Of a stretch of 64,000 nucleotides of DNA, positions 12,801-27,800 are shown piece by piece (position 1 is the first letter of the stretch; each line of letters opens with the position of its first letter). A model generated the notes under the pieces. It was not told where the DNA came from. It ran no database searches and was given only the letters and a program-made list of their open reading frames with translations. Origin of the DNA: Siphonodentalium dalli (taxonomy: Eukaryota; Mollusca; Scaphopoda; Gadilida; Siphonodentaliidae); the NCBI GenBank assembly GCA_032622095.1, contig CP136067.1, positions 76,164,705 through 76,228,704 of the forward strand, read 5' to 3'. The position numbers were made by a program, and so were the translations under genes.

Positions 12801-15800
12801 CGGCAACATCAAAGAATGCCAGACTGCTGAGTACATATATTTTGTGCATGAGATTTTCGTGGATGAAACTACTCACGCTCAGAGATCCTGTGATATTGTA
12901 TTACATAAAAGAATGCCAAAGTGCTGAGTAGGGAGAACCCGTGCTATCGTAAATTACATAACTTGATAAAATGCCCAACATACTCAACAGTATGAAAAGC
13001 AGTCTCTTTAAAAAGCTGACAAAATTTTGACAATATTTATGTCTGGATATCTCATTCTTGACCAGTTACTGTATTGCCTCCATTTCATTTCAGAGTGGTG
13101 AAGAACGTGCATGATTTCATTGTTTTATGGCATAACAGATCACTTCACAAATCAGAAGTCAATCAGTGCGGACAAGTTTCCAATGCATTGTCAAACTCAA
13201 ATTTTGTTGGAAAACTGAATACAGACGATAAATCCATAACTCATTTTACTCATCACAATATAGGAGACATCATCTTCAAGTTTTTATCAGTCAACGATAT
13301 TTGTGACTGATTATTCTTTCACATCTTATTGTATTTATAACCATTTATAAATACTAGGATTGTCACAAACATTTACTGCACCAGGAATTCACTCCATACT
13401 TGGAAATAGTTTATTACTTCATGTTGGGAATGCCGTGTCATTGTAGAAATTAAATTTAGTGGACACATTTAGAGACGTGCATCTGTTAAGATTATCGTCG
13501 TTTTTTTAAAGAGACAAGCTGACTGGTACTCGTTTAATGCATGAGTGGTACGAAGCAGACAGTATGAGCGACCTTGCTCAAGGGTCAACTTGGCATGGTA
13601 TTTGAAACAATCTGACAATTGCACGTAACTCAAAGCAGCCAAGCCACTGCTGTGTGAAGACTCACATTAGACCAGTGACGCGCTGTGAACTCATACCGCT
13701 GTGTGTAAAGCGAATACAAGTCCGAGATGCTAACCACTAGACCACGGAGCTCCCCAATAGGGAGATAAAAGTCAAAATACGGTCAATAACAGTTTTGTTA
13801 TCCCACCTGGAGCCCCCAGCACAAGCGCATCAACAACGACACACATGTTCACATTTCCAGTCAAAGCTCAATTATATTTCACAACTCTGTTGCATAGCAT
13901 TATGCCGCTATAAATATCTTCTGCAGATAATCCCTGCATTATGATGTCACTGAGCACATATAGTTTTACAATTAAAAAAATTTATCCCTTCGGTTTCATT
14001 TTCACGGAAGCTACCAGTTGAAATTCTTGGAAATACTTATTTCAATTCTCCTTGCTAGGTGTTATTGGTCAAAGCATAGACTCTTTATAGTGTTTAATTA
14101 TACCTGTCAGAATCTTATAAACAGTGTAACCCGCAGCTTACAGAATTAATGCACCCATGGAAATGATCATCCTGCATAATATACATAGCTTTGGATTGCT
14201 CAGGTATAAGGAAATGACTACTTTTCAGTGACAAATACCAACAAATTTTGGTCGCCCCCATCGTGTTATTGGTTTGCCCAATGCGGACTCATTTATTTTC
14301 CCTTGGCAGAAACCCTGAGTTTAGCATACATTGGTTATAGAGGATAATAATTTTCACCTTCAAATTGATAGTTTGAAATTGAGATTTTTTGAAAATTCAT
14401 TCATTTAGCTATATGAAGCTGGGGATCAATTGATTGAAAAATGTATAAAATCCAAGATGGCTGCTGGCAGCCATGTTTTTTTATGAAATTCGAAGAAAAA
14501 AAAAAGGTAAGCTCCCATGTAGAGGTCACCCCAAAGATCCATATGTAGTTTGGTGATGATCGGATGATGTATGTGGCCTGCATGGTGTGCTAAAGAAAAT
14601 TGTTGATGGATAGACAGACGGATGGATACCAACCCATGACAATAGCTCAAGTTGGGATGAGCTGAATATACATCATTTAAAACTTTTCCTACCTACTCTC
14701 CCTGATTTTTTTTCACCCTTGTTCGGAAAGAAAATATTTTTGTGTTGGCCTAAGTTGACATCAGAGGAGAGTTGTGGCGGCTGGGATGGTGATGTCACCT
14801 TTCAGTATTGGCTGTATGCAATGACATTATACATGTACATGATTACTGGGTAAAGGGGAAAATTTCTGATGTATATATAGCAGAAAACCATGCGTTTTTT
14901 AGAGGTCTTACCTTTCGTGAGGTATATTTTTTCTTGCTGGATTTTCTAACAGGTTTATTTGGGTTGATGATTGACTGTCGGTTGTCTAGGTCCTTAACTT
15001 TGTAAATTCTGACAAGCCAATGTTCGGATGTGTAAGCTTCTTCTAAATGTGTTAGCTCAAAATCCTTGTTTCCAATTTCCACATTTCTTGTCCTGTCAAA
15101 TCCAGCAGGAGATCGGAAGTCTAGCTGTAAATTTAAATATGTCAATGGCATTAGTCTGAATAAATGTGTGAAGTTTTGAAGTACTAGTAATCTAATCCAT
15201 TCACTGTGGCCTCGAACAAGATAAACAAGAATGGCATCAGAGAGTTGCGGTAGCTATGCCAAACATGGGCTTAGATTAAAATGCATTAATTGTAACTGGC
15301 CATCAAACACAATATTGTCGAGGAAGTCTCACAAACCAAATATTACTGCAAACTGACCTCGACAAAGTTATTGTGCTATCGCGATAAAAATTCACAAAAT
15401 TAGCTTATTGAGGGCCATAACTCGGCCCATTATATGTTGGTCTTTGAAGTCGACCATGACAATTTTAGCAAGTCTCATATAGCAAATACCAACAAAATAA
15501 GTTGATATTTGTTCAAGTTAATGCAATTATATATTCACAAAAATGAAGTAGTTAAGTGCTGTAACTCCACCCAAAAATATGCGCACCTGGCCTGTTTTCG
15601 AACTCGATCAATAAACAGTTGAGTAAGTCAAACATACCTAATAAAAAATAATCAGTTAACACGTTGAGTGCCAACTACGAGTTATCTCATACTTTTTGCA
15701 TGTAGTTAATGGGAGCCGGCACTCGACGTGTTAATATTTGTTTAAGTAATCGCATTATCACAATCAAAATTCACTCGAAATCAGCAATCTAAAACGAATA

Positions 15801-18800
15801 TACGCCTCCACACATAATGTGGAGATGATTGAAAAATATATTTGGGGGGTTTCCATCATTAACTTGGATATGTATAAATATGATACTGATCCATAAGATC
15901 AGAAGATGGTGCTCGTCGAGTTATTTTTACTAAAAGAGTGGATCTGTTGCAAAAGAAATATTAACGGCCATGTTTTTCCGGAAACATTTCGGGAAAAAGG
16001 GAGGCTCCCATCTAGAGAATAAAAGATTGGACAAACTTGGTTTTCGAACTCGTTTGAGATATTCTTGCAACAAACCCATATACCAAATATGAATGAAATC
16101 GGTTGACATTTGAGTTAATGCACTAACAGTCTCTCACCCGCCCGGATGCCAGCCCGCCTACCGACCTTGCCAAACCATTAGTCAAGTTTTTTTTTAAACT
16201 AAATCCTCCTTTCCCGCATTGATTCAGAAAAAATATTGTCTGAGACTAATATTCATTTTGTTTTGACCTAATAGGCATAAATTTTACTCGAAAACCCAGA
16301 CAGCTGGTGCTTTGTGCTGCACATAAGCAAGCTCGGCAAGATTGTTATCCCACACCACCGATCATGATGGATAGTTTAATAGTATCACTTAGCTATACCA
16401 CATAATCAAACTTGTAAGGATCACAACACACAAGGACGATCCTACCTGAAGTTGCCCAAATCTGTAATACGAGAGCTTGTACATCAGACAGTTGAGTAGA
16501 GTCTGAGAACCAGCCGAGTCCACTCGAAACTCGCCCTGAGGTGTGAAGTAGTCAGATTCCTAAAAGCCAACACAAAGCATAAAATTATGTTAATGTCTAA
16601 CATTTAAAAAAAAATAATGTTTTGTTTCTCAGGCAAAATTTATCAACATGAAAAATAGCCAAAGGCCACTGGAAATCATTAAAGAGTATATTTAAATGTA
16701 AAAAGAACATCTAAATTAACATAGTATACTTTCACAAACCATGAAGTTCATAGCATAATTACCAATCTCCCCAATATAAAAGATCGATGAAGAGTTTAAA
16801 AATCACTTACAGATCACAAGAAACACAACATTAATTATTTTGGCCTAAGACAAGTATTTTAGATGAGAAACAATGGCTGTCAGCTCTAATCAATGTTGAT
16901 TGGGCATAATTGCACAAAACTATTTATATGTATGATTGGATCACACCACATCTAGCAGAAATCAGAACTTTTTGGTTCTCCACAACTGAAGGGCTGCAAT
17001 CTGCCAAAGTGCCACTACAACTATTCTGATCATAATGTTTTGAAACAAGAGCTACGCTGGGCGTGCAAAATACGCCCTCTCTTGGGTCGGCGGAAACTGG
17101 TAAAAAAGGGGCATAACTCTGGTAAAAATTGGCGGACGGAACTCAAATGTGAACCTGACCTGTGTTTTGGTGGGAGAAAGTAATATACCAAATTATCATT
17201 GAATCCGATAAGCTCTAGTAAAGTTATCATCCGGACAACAAATTTCAGGGATTTTCTAAGTCAAATTACGTCAAATAAGGGGCATAACTCCGGTGAACGG
17301 AACCCAAATTCGAACTTGGGCTGTCTTTTCTCCTAATAAACCCACATCCCAAATTTGATTGAAATCGGTTCACTCTAACTAAAGTTATCATCCTGACAAC
17401 AAATTTCAGGGATTTTCTAAGTCAAATTACGTCAAAAAAGGGGCCATAACTCTCGCAAAAATTATCGGATTAAAACGAAATTCGGACTTGAGCTGTATTT
17501 CGATATATGTAATCCACAAAAAAAACGGGTTTTGCGTATAAACATTCCAAAATCGAGTTATCATCCGGAAACCAAAAAACATAAGAAAAACTGAATTTTC
17601 TGAGTCGAAAAAGGGGCATAAGTCTGCCAAAAATGGTCGGACAGAACCCAAGTTCGAACTTGACCTGTGTTTTCGTGGGAGAAAGTAATATACCAAATTT
17701 GGATTCATTCCGATAAACTATACTAAAGTTATCATCCTGACAACAAATTTCAAGGATTTTCTAAGTAAAAAAACGTCAAATAAGGGGCATAACTCCGGTG
17801 AAAATTGGCGGGCGGAACCCAAATTCGAACTTGAACTTACTTTTCGGCTAATAAACCCACATACCAAATTTTATTAAATTTGGTTCACTCTAACTAAAGT
17901 TATCATCTGGAAACCAGGTTAACGGACGGACGCCCGGCTCGACAGACCAATACTATAATACGGCCGTTTTTTCAAACGGGCGTATAAAAACAGAATTACA
18001 TACCCTGATTTCTTTTGGATGTTCTCCCTCAGCAATCCTCACCATCCAAAGAAATTTATTTATGTCGTCACCTGAGTAACCAATGACGCCACCAAATATT
18101 ACTAGTACATAGTTTACGTCCAATGTCCTCATTATCTCATATGCTTTGCTCTCATTGGATGACATTGCCTTTCCAACCTTAAAATAAAAGATATAAGTTT
18201 CTGAACAAGACAGTCAATGACTGTGGGGTCGCTCACCAGACTACTAAGACTGATAAGACTGGAACTCTGGAGACCACAACAGTCAGAACTTTTCATAATC
18301 ACTTTAAAAGAAGTAGATCTAAACAGGATATGTGGCCAGAGAGACTTCACGTATGTAGATTGGTGAAAATCCACCTTGAAATTACCAACTGTACACTACT
18401 GATCACCCCCCTCCTCCAGCTCAACAAGTCCCCTCCCGACCGGGCTCCAAACTCCCAAGTCTTAGGTTGGAATTTCACAACCGACACCTTAAACTTTCTC
18501 AATTGTTGGAAATTTCCAATCTCACAAGCGCCTTTTTCTAAAACCATTTAGACATGTTTGAAACCCAATTATCCATGGACACCAAAACACAATACATGTA
18601 TGTCAGATTAATCAGTCAGGTGGTTCCAAGGTAGATGTTTTAATGAATTTGGTATTTCAATGATTTTATTAGACACAAAAGTGTTAACTCCCCATAGCCC
18701 CGCCATTTCTTGACAGGTTGACCTCATTTTAACAAATCTGAATCTCAGTCACTAAAGGATCCTCCTGATTCCTCCATACTATATGTAAGCTAAATAGTCC

Positions 18801-21800
18801 AATGTCTCTTGAGAAGACATTTTAAGAATTACTATAGAGACATATAGTTATGTCCCTGGTCCCACGCTATTTAACCTGGTGACCCCATCTGAATAAATTT
18901 GAATCCCAGACACCAAAGAACCCTTCATACATATCATAAATATCAGTAAAATAGACCTGACGGTCCTTGTGAAGGAAGCATATTAAGAGGGAAACTGTCC
19001 TTCGCTTGGCCCCTATTTGACCAGGTGACCCCATTTAAAAAAATCTGAATTGCAGTCAAGCAACTAGTTCTTGCAAACATATTTTAAGAATTACTATGTA
19101 GTGAAAAGGTTAAGTCTCTGAGGATAAGATTGAAGTTCCCCAGTTGAAGTTGGTGATGTTCACCCATTGGGCACCTCAATTATGAATTTTATCTTCTGCA
19201 AATTAGGGGATATAGAAACTTCCTAGAAGGGAAATGTAACTAACAACAATGTTAATTTCTTACTATAGATAAATCCCAGAAGATGAGGCCTAAGCAGAAT
19301 GAGGTCTCCAGAGGGTGAATTTGGTGATGCTAGCCTGCTGTGCGGGATAGCATCACTAAATTCACCCTCTGGGGACCTCATTCTGCAAATGACAGGCACA
19401 CTATTTGCCCTGTTGAAATATTTGAACAATACATGATAGATAGTTGTTGTAATTGGGAATTTATGACTTCTAGCAGATCTCCAGGGAATGTTTATAAAAA
19501 ATGTCAGATTTCACTTGACATGTGTAGGCATACCCCGCATACAGTTAGAGCCAAAGTAAATGCTTCTTATTAATGATTCTCTGTCAAGAATTTGAGTAAA
19601 TTTTATTTTTGGGACCAGGGTGGCAGAAACAGTGAACTTGAGTGAAGGGCCAGGGGGCACAACCTTCAGAATTGTAATGGCATTAGTTTTTCAATTTTCA
19701 AAAAATGTTAAATAATATATATATATATAATTGACCATGGAGTTAAATACAATTTTTTTTAATTTTTTTTTGAATATTTTAATAAAAAAAACAATTCCAC
19801 ATTTTTTTTATTAAATATTCTTTTATTTTTTAATATATCATTTCTTTTCTTTTCTTTTCTTTTTTGGTTAAAGAGTTGAATCTAAAAAAAAATTTGTTGA
19901 GTTATGTCCCTGGTCCCGCCCATATTTGACCCAGTGACCTCATTTGAACAATTCTGAACCCCAGTCACCCAAGGATCCTTCATACCAAATATGAACACAT
20001 TTGGCCTGATGGTATTTGAGAAGATGTTTAAAAGAATTACTATGGAGGGAAAGAGTTATGGCCCTGGCTTCGCAACTATTGGACCCAGTGACCTCATTTG
20101 AACAAATCTGAATGTGAGTCACCTAGGGAACATCCACACCAAATATGAACCCATTTGTTCTTATGGTTCCGAAGAAGATGTTTAAAGAATTGTTGACGGA
20201 CGGTACGACGGACGATGGACGGACGATGGACGAGGTGTGATGACTATAGCTCCACCGGAGACTTCGTCTCAGGTGAGCTAAAAAGCTAATATTGGGGTTT
20301 TTGTGATTTATTTGAAAAACATTTTGGAGCATAACTAAAAGAATATACTCGCATACAAAGAAAACTCCCTCCCCTCCATTTTGTGTTAGAAATGCTACCT
20401 ACAAAATTTCATATCATTCTGTCCAGTGGAACTAAAGTTATCATATGAAAATTAAAAGTGAATTGACAGATGAATGTAAAATAACATAATACTTGCATGT
20501 CTTGAAACACATAAATAAAACCGTCTTAAGAAGTCTGGTAGGTTCAAATAAACCAGAAGAGAGAAAAGTTATTATTGAAACAAATAAACAAGTGCGAAGA
20601 AATATGGGTATTAGATATCACATACAAGAGCGATGTGACTATTATTCCACGTATTATTGTCGACGAGTGTAGTCTTGTTCCCCATTCCTGCGATTTGGTA
20701 GCCATAGTCCCACCATGACATCACTCGTGCCTGGTCATCTGTGTTCTGTCTCAGCCAATAGTATGCTTCACGGAAATCATCGAGTATCGTTCTGCTCCTG
20801 TTGAATACATCGGATATCTGACAATGACAGCTTGTTTGGTGTGCTAAATACAGGTGCTTACCAATTTTGTCATTAAGAATGTATAAAAGATATTTTCTAA
20901 TGTTTTTTATTTTTGAAAAACATCAAGCAGTCACCTGGGAAGGCAAAGTTGGGGATGGGCATTTTCAAAATATGCTAAACAAGAAATGTCTCTGAAAAGT
21001 GACTATGCCCCCCATCAGGGAAGCAACTCGTGAAGGGTGCAAGAAAATGTTACTTTTGCAAATGAAGTCTAAGTTTGAAAGCACCCTGTAACTTTTACGA
21101 ACCACAGTGGACACATTTCGAGACACACCGTCACCCTTAGCTTAACCATCATGCCTTGTTTCGTTCATATCATGTGATATACACAAAAGTTATGGATAGG
21201 ACACTAAGGGTAGTGTCTGGTGCCTTAATTGACAACGACCTTGTTCTGTGACCTTGACTTTAAATTGGGAAAAAATTGTGCGAGACACATTGTCTCCTCA
21301 TTAGGAACAAACTTCAACAATAAAGCAACATGATGTTATGGAGCAGACACGGACAGAAAAGACAAACACTATATGCTCTGAAATCATAAACATAATTTAA
21401 ATCAATATTTGTCCGAGATTGGTCAAAATTTGTTTTAGTTCAGGCTTAAAATTTAAATTGCAACTTAAATTAAAAATGAAACCAAAGGGTCGTGACTGGT
21501 AAAAATGTATGGTTCAGGCCTAATTTGCGAACTCGTTTCAGAAATTCCTCTTGTGAACTCATATACCAAAAATCTTTCAAATCCTTGATAAATGTTCCAA
21601 ATATAAACCCCGGACAAACTTTTTGTGGGTGCTAAACGCCAAAAAATGACAATCAAAGGGCTGTAACTCTGGCGAAAATGTAGAGCTGGGTCTAGTTTGC
21701 AAATATGTTTCAGTAAATCCTCTTGTGAACTCATACCGACAATGGGTGCGCATCGGAAGATGGTGCTCGTCAAGATATTTTGCCTGAAAGAGTGGATCTG

Positions 21801-24800
21801 TCGCAAACGAATTATTGGCGGACATTTTACAATTTCGGGAAAAAAGGGACACTCCCATCTAGCGATTACCCCGAGGATCCATATGGAGTTTGGTGATGAT
21901 CGGATGAGAGATATGGCCTGTAGGGTGTGCTAAAGGATTTAGCAATGCAAAGAGTAAAATCCAAAATGATTGCAGACGGCCATGTTTTTCATCGAAAATC
22001 ATTCAAATTCGATAGCTCCCATCTAGACACATATACCAACTATCATTGAAATCGGTCAAAGTTTTTTTGAGCTATCCCAACTAAGTCACATATCTCTCGT
22101 ATAAAAGATTGGACAAACCTGGTTTTTGAACTGGTTCGAGATATTGTTGCAACAGACACATATACGAAATATGAATGAAATCGGTTGAGGTTTGTTTTGA
22201 GTTGTCGCGCTAACGGTCTAGCTCTTGTCCAGCCGCCATACCAGACACCTGCCCGCCTACTGCCTCGGCACAGCATAAGTCAAGCTTTTGAAAAATATTG
22301 ACCAAAAATCGTTGAAATCCATTGATAATTGTTTGAAATAACCCATGGCAACTTTTGGCATATGCCCACAGTGCAAATTAAAACATGGGCAGTTAGGAAC
22401 CCAAATACTAAAGTGACTATCCGGAAACCCCAAAATCAGTGAAGTCAAATGAGTTAATTCAGATGTCGTGAACCTGAAATATTTACAAACTAAGGGCCAC
22501 AATTCGGACAAAAAATCTGGATAGACCTGATTTACACACAAAATCAAGACAGTGAGGCAAGCAACTTTGAATAACAAACATATATTACTGAAATCAGTTC
22601 ATATTTGTTGCAGTCATCGAGCTTGATAGAAACAATTGGAGAAAATTGACGAACGAATGACATTAACTCATCATTGAAATCGGTTCATAATTATTTCATC
22701 GCGAATAATTGACAAATTAAGGTCCATAAATCGGGACAAACCTGGTTTGCTCACTGATTTGAGATTCTGTGGCAGGCAACTTGTACACCAAACATTATTG
22801 AATGTGGTTCATATTTTTTAGTTATCAAGCGGGACAGACAGATGGACAAATGGATGGACAAATGGACAGATGCAGTCAATCTAGTATACCTCCATTCTCT
22901 TCAAGAGTGGGGTTATAATTAAGTTTCTTCAAGCCAGGAAAATGTAGGTAATCAATGAAAGTAGTGATCAATCGCTTACTGAAAGTCATGGAGTGCCCAA
23001 AAGAGATGCAACTTTGTGGGTAACTGCCTGTGGGATACTCGTCTGTAGCATAGTATCCATGCACATTGAGCAGTATGTTAAGATCTCTCGACCCTTGAAT
23101 ATTGGTGAAGTAATGACGGAATGAGAATGGAGACATTGACGGGGCAAATCAACATTTTCAACAATCGTGTTATTTGAAATCAAATTGATACTGATACTTG
23201 ATGCCTCCCAGGGCCACACATTCCTACCATTGCAAGACAACTGTACAATCTGGTTTAGCATCTTTAACTACTTGCTCACACACACTAGAGTATATCACAG
23301 ATTAACCACATAATGTTAAGCCTTACCCATCTTGTCCATAGGATGCCAGAACGATGCTAGGACTAGAATAAGCACTGCTGGTTACCCATGTACAGTGAAC
23401 AGCAAACAACATTAGCATCATCAGCAAAGCTATTACTATCACACTTTTTATATTCATTCCCACGCCATCCTGCTCTTTTGGTTTATCATCCTTCATTTTC
23501 TTCGCTTTGCCAACCTGAATATTCAAAGAGAGCTACAACAGTCATGGCATAATTTGGGAAGCAGATTCTTCAAACTGTACACATTCAATTTCAGGAAGAG
23601 ATCACTTTAACTCTGCTAATGGAGGAAACAAATAAAAACGTTTAAAAGAATTTGACTTTTTCAAAGGCACGGTCGACATATAAACCTGAATACAGCCCAG
23701 TCACATACCCAGGGAAGTAAGGCCATAACAAGCTGAATGCAATATGAAGCTAATTAACCATTTGTCTAAACAACATGTTCAATTTTTGGATGACAAATCA
23801 GGGTTCATAATTTTTTTTTCTACTTTTCGCCTTCGCACATTCATGTTCTTTTTCACTATTGACTGAGTAGGTGAAAATTAGTTTTTCAGTCTATCTTCCA
23901 TGGTAGAAGATTACCTTATCATACAATCTGTTATTCTTTTCTTTTCCATCTTCTTTTTCAGATTTCTCTTTGGATACATCATCTTTGAGATAAATCTCAA
24001 GAACTTGAGAAAATGCAATAGCAGCAAGGACACAGACTATTGGTGTTAGAGTCAACATAAGCCGGACCATGACTCCGGCAAAATAACTGGCAAATATTGC
24101 ATAGAGAATAACTGGAAGTAAAAGAAAAACATACTTGTGTTAAGCTGAGTTGGTTTGGTCATTTATTACACACATATTGCTATCTTTCAGTCGATTACGT
24201 TACTTCAGCCTGTGTGGTAATTTTTCACCCAAATGAAAAATACAATACTACAATAATTGTTCAAACTTGTGACAAGTTAATGACTAACTAGCATGGGAAC
24301 CAACATAAACAATTGTTTGATACTGAAGAATATTGACTGCTTGGGTGTAATAAATACACAACACTCTTGCGGTTCTGTCTAATATGATATGATTACATTA
24401 GGCCATGCTAAGTCAATTTTCTCAGGCCAAAATTTTGAAAAGCATGTACACATGCAGTTTTCAATTTGATTTTTTATTTCTGAGGCACACGCCAACAAAG
24501 CAATCCACCTCTGTATCGCCTAGCTCATGGTTTAATTCCAGTTGCCCAAACCCAAACAAATGTCCATAAAAGTTAGTTGATAGATTCCATGTGATTCATT
24601 TCATCAACAAGGGTTGTGCATCAAAGGTGGCTAACGTCAAGTTTTTTATTGCCCATAAGAATGAGTGGATCTGTCTGACCGAGAATCACTAATGAAAGTG
24701 TCAATGACACTGTAGCACAACTTAGAGAGGAGATTATGTCATACATTAGTCAATGGAGTGATAACGATTGCAGAATGTTTCAATGTTTAAGTAATAACAT

Positions 24801-27800
24801 ATGCCAAGGGCAATATGAAAACTGGGATCAATTGGGAGAAAAATGTTAGCTGTAGGGCATGCCAATGTATTTAGTGATGCAGAGAGTAAAATCCAAGATG
24901 GCTGCCAGCGGACATGTTTTTGATCGAATATCTTTAAATTCGATAACTCCAATCTAAAAGTGATCCTGGATGTCTGAACATTTTCAAAACATTTCTCAAA
25001 TAAATGTTGGATGCAGATTATGCCGATGGATTGAAATGTTGGCCACTGACCGCTAAAACAGTGAGAAACTCAGTCATGGTACCACTGTATACAATATAGT
25101 GTTGCTGTTATTAACATCAATAGGTGATTTTCCCTAATCTGATGAAGGATAGAATAGTGAACAGCTCTAGCTACTGGAAACAATAGGTGTCATGGATCAG
25201 ATAAAATAATTGACTTTTCACATCAAATAACTCGAGTCTATAAACAGAAAGATTGGAATAACCGCTATACAGTGGATGGTCCATTCGAACATGAATATTG
25301 TGTGTACCATACATGGTATGGGTGCAAGTAGAAAGAAGACAAGAAGTACTTAGTGGATGTTTATGTGGTCAAATAAAACTATTATGGAACAAATACAAAA
25401 CTTAAGACAAAAACACTCACCAAAAACTCTCTCATCATTGATGTTTTTTATACAGAACCAAGCTCCTGCTGGAAATGCACAAATTAGGATGTGAAGATCG
25501 AAGAAAAATGACACCCATGTGGTGGGTTGATGTTCTGATACTGAAGCTATAATAGGAATGTGTATTTTGGCATATCCTGTGTCCCATAGAGAGTAGAATC
25601 TTCCGCTCCATGGCGCAATGTAACCTGTGAAAATAATACGATTTATTTATGCAACTGTAAAGACATGGTTATTGAAATTGTTAACATTTAGCAAACTAAT
25701 TGTCAATTATTCAATTATCTGATTAATGTTTGCAGCCCTTATTCTGCTTGGAGATAATTGTTTTACATTCTAATTTCAGATGTACCCAACAAACCATTAA
25801 CCCTTTAAATGCTGGCTCCCTACACCGAATGGGCCCTATACCCTATAGGGTACAGACACATAGATGCCTTATGTTATTAATGTTGTAAATGCATTATCTA
25901 CTTGAAACTTCACATAGATGTTACTGGTAGAGATCTGATCATTATAAGATAGGTAACTGTTGTCAAGCGATCACTTTTTTGTAATGGTTGCTAGGCAACT
26001 ACCCAGGATTCAAAGAAAGTTAAGAAACTGATAATATTGCTTACAAAATTTTTATTTTTATTTTGCATTATTTTCGTGAGTAGATCATCAATATAATGCA
26101 TATTCTCAATGTCAAATGTTTTTTTTTTATCAACAATGAGACTTTGGAGTAAGAATGATAATCATTAATCATGTTTTATTACAAAAACTACGTGCGAATG
26201 GTGTTTAAAATGAGAAATCGGCAACAAAAAAAAACAGCAAAATATTTGCATATGAAACACTGTATAAAACAGAGGTTTTCATTCTGTGATGCCCCTATAA
26301 ATCAGCTAATCAGAGTCATAAAAGCCAATCGGCGATTAATGTATGAAAATCGACCATATAAATAATTGAACAAATAGTATTCCAACACAATTCACATGAA
26401 AATAATGTTTGAAGGGCTTTTTAAAAATTAAAAAAACTGCAAAGTTTGTCTATTAGTCATCTCTGTTGGCGCCAAGCTTCGCTATTACCTACTCTCGCAG
26501 TATGGAAGTAAACTGGAATCACCGATTGACATTCAAGTGACATAAGACGACAATGTCAATGCCCAATAATTTGACTGACTAATTCTCATTCAATCATGGT
26601 TCCCCTCTCGAATCTAATAATCCATTGGCTGTCGGCAGTGTCCGGAGAAATGCTCTATATATTTTTAAGGATAACGTAAACAAAACAAATGTGGGTTTAC
26701 GCAAGTATTTTTGCAACGTTTATGTTCACACCTGACAGATGTTTAAATATTGAATGCACATTAAATATACAGCAATTGTTATGTAAACACAACTGTAACA
26801 GCGATTTGTCAACAAATTGTGTCGTAAGTTCAAATATATTAGTCTAAATATGATTTTCAGATTATTTTTCAATAATTTGACATTTTCCAATGTTTGCCAT
26901 CAAGTTGTGGTTAACCTTCGGTACCGGTAATGCTACTGTAACAGTAAAGTTTACATAAGAATGGTTTTTATAAGAGAAATCTCGTTATTGGAGACTTATT
27001 AATAAAGATAAATAAGATAAGTCGATCTATTTTTACATGTACTTGTTGGCGATAGACTTTTATCAAATTTATGTTATTTCACTTGAACCCACTTCAACGA
27101 CATTCATTCCCTTTAACCAATTGGCACAGATACATACCCATCCAGGTAAGGCCAACAACAGCTGAGAACACTAGCACTGCAGCTACACCAATAGAACCCA
27201 CAAAGAAGAATTTGAAGTCTGCCTTCGACATGATTGATTGCACATACTTTAGAAAAGCGTAGGCATTCAGCAAAGCAAATATACCTGCAATAAAGAGACA
27301 ACCTAGTCAGCAAGTCAAGTCAACCAACAATAAGATTAATAAAAGGTCAGCGGACCACAGTGTCCCCCGAAAACGTGGCAAGTCGATGCCGCTCTGTTAA
27401 AGAAATTAAATTAAGTCGAAAAGGGTTAATAACTCCATAAAAAAATACTTTTTCCGTCATGTATATACATGTTGCACATCTCCAATATGTGGGTAACAAT
27501 ACTCTGAAGTTCCAAATATCTAAGATCAAAACTGTAGGAGGAGTTGATTACACCATGAAGGTACCCTCATACAGAAAATTATAACAAATATTGAAATTTT
27601 CTAAGTCGAAAAGGGTTAATAACTCCGTAAAAAAAATAATCCATCATCTATATACATGTTGCACATCTCCAATATGTGAGTAACAATACTCTGAAGATTC
27701 AAATATCTAAGTCGAAAAGGGTTAATAACTCTGTCAAAAAATAATTTTTGCGTCATCTATATACATGTTTCAAATCTCTAGGATGAAAACTGTAGGAGGA

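Noticed and set aside
13074-13310. 78-codon plus-strand frame as a gene
   Set aside because: No recognisable domain, no neighbouring exons, lies in an STT3B intron.
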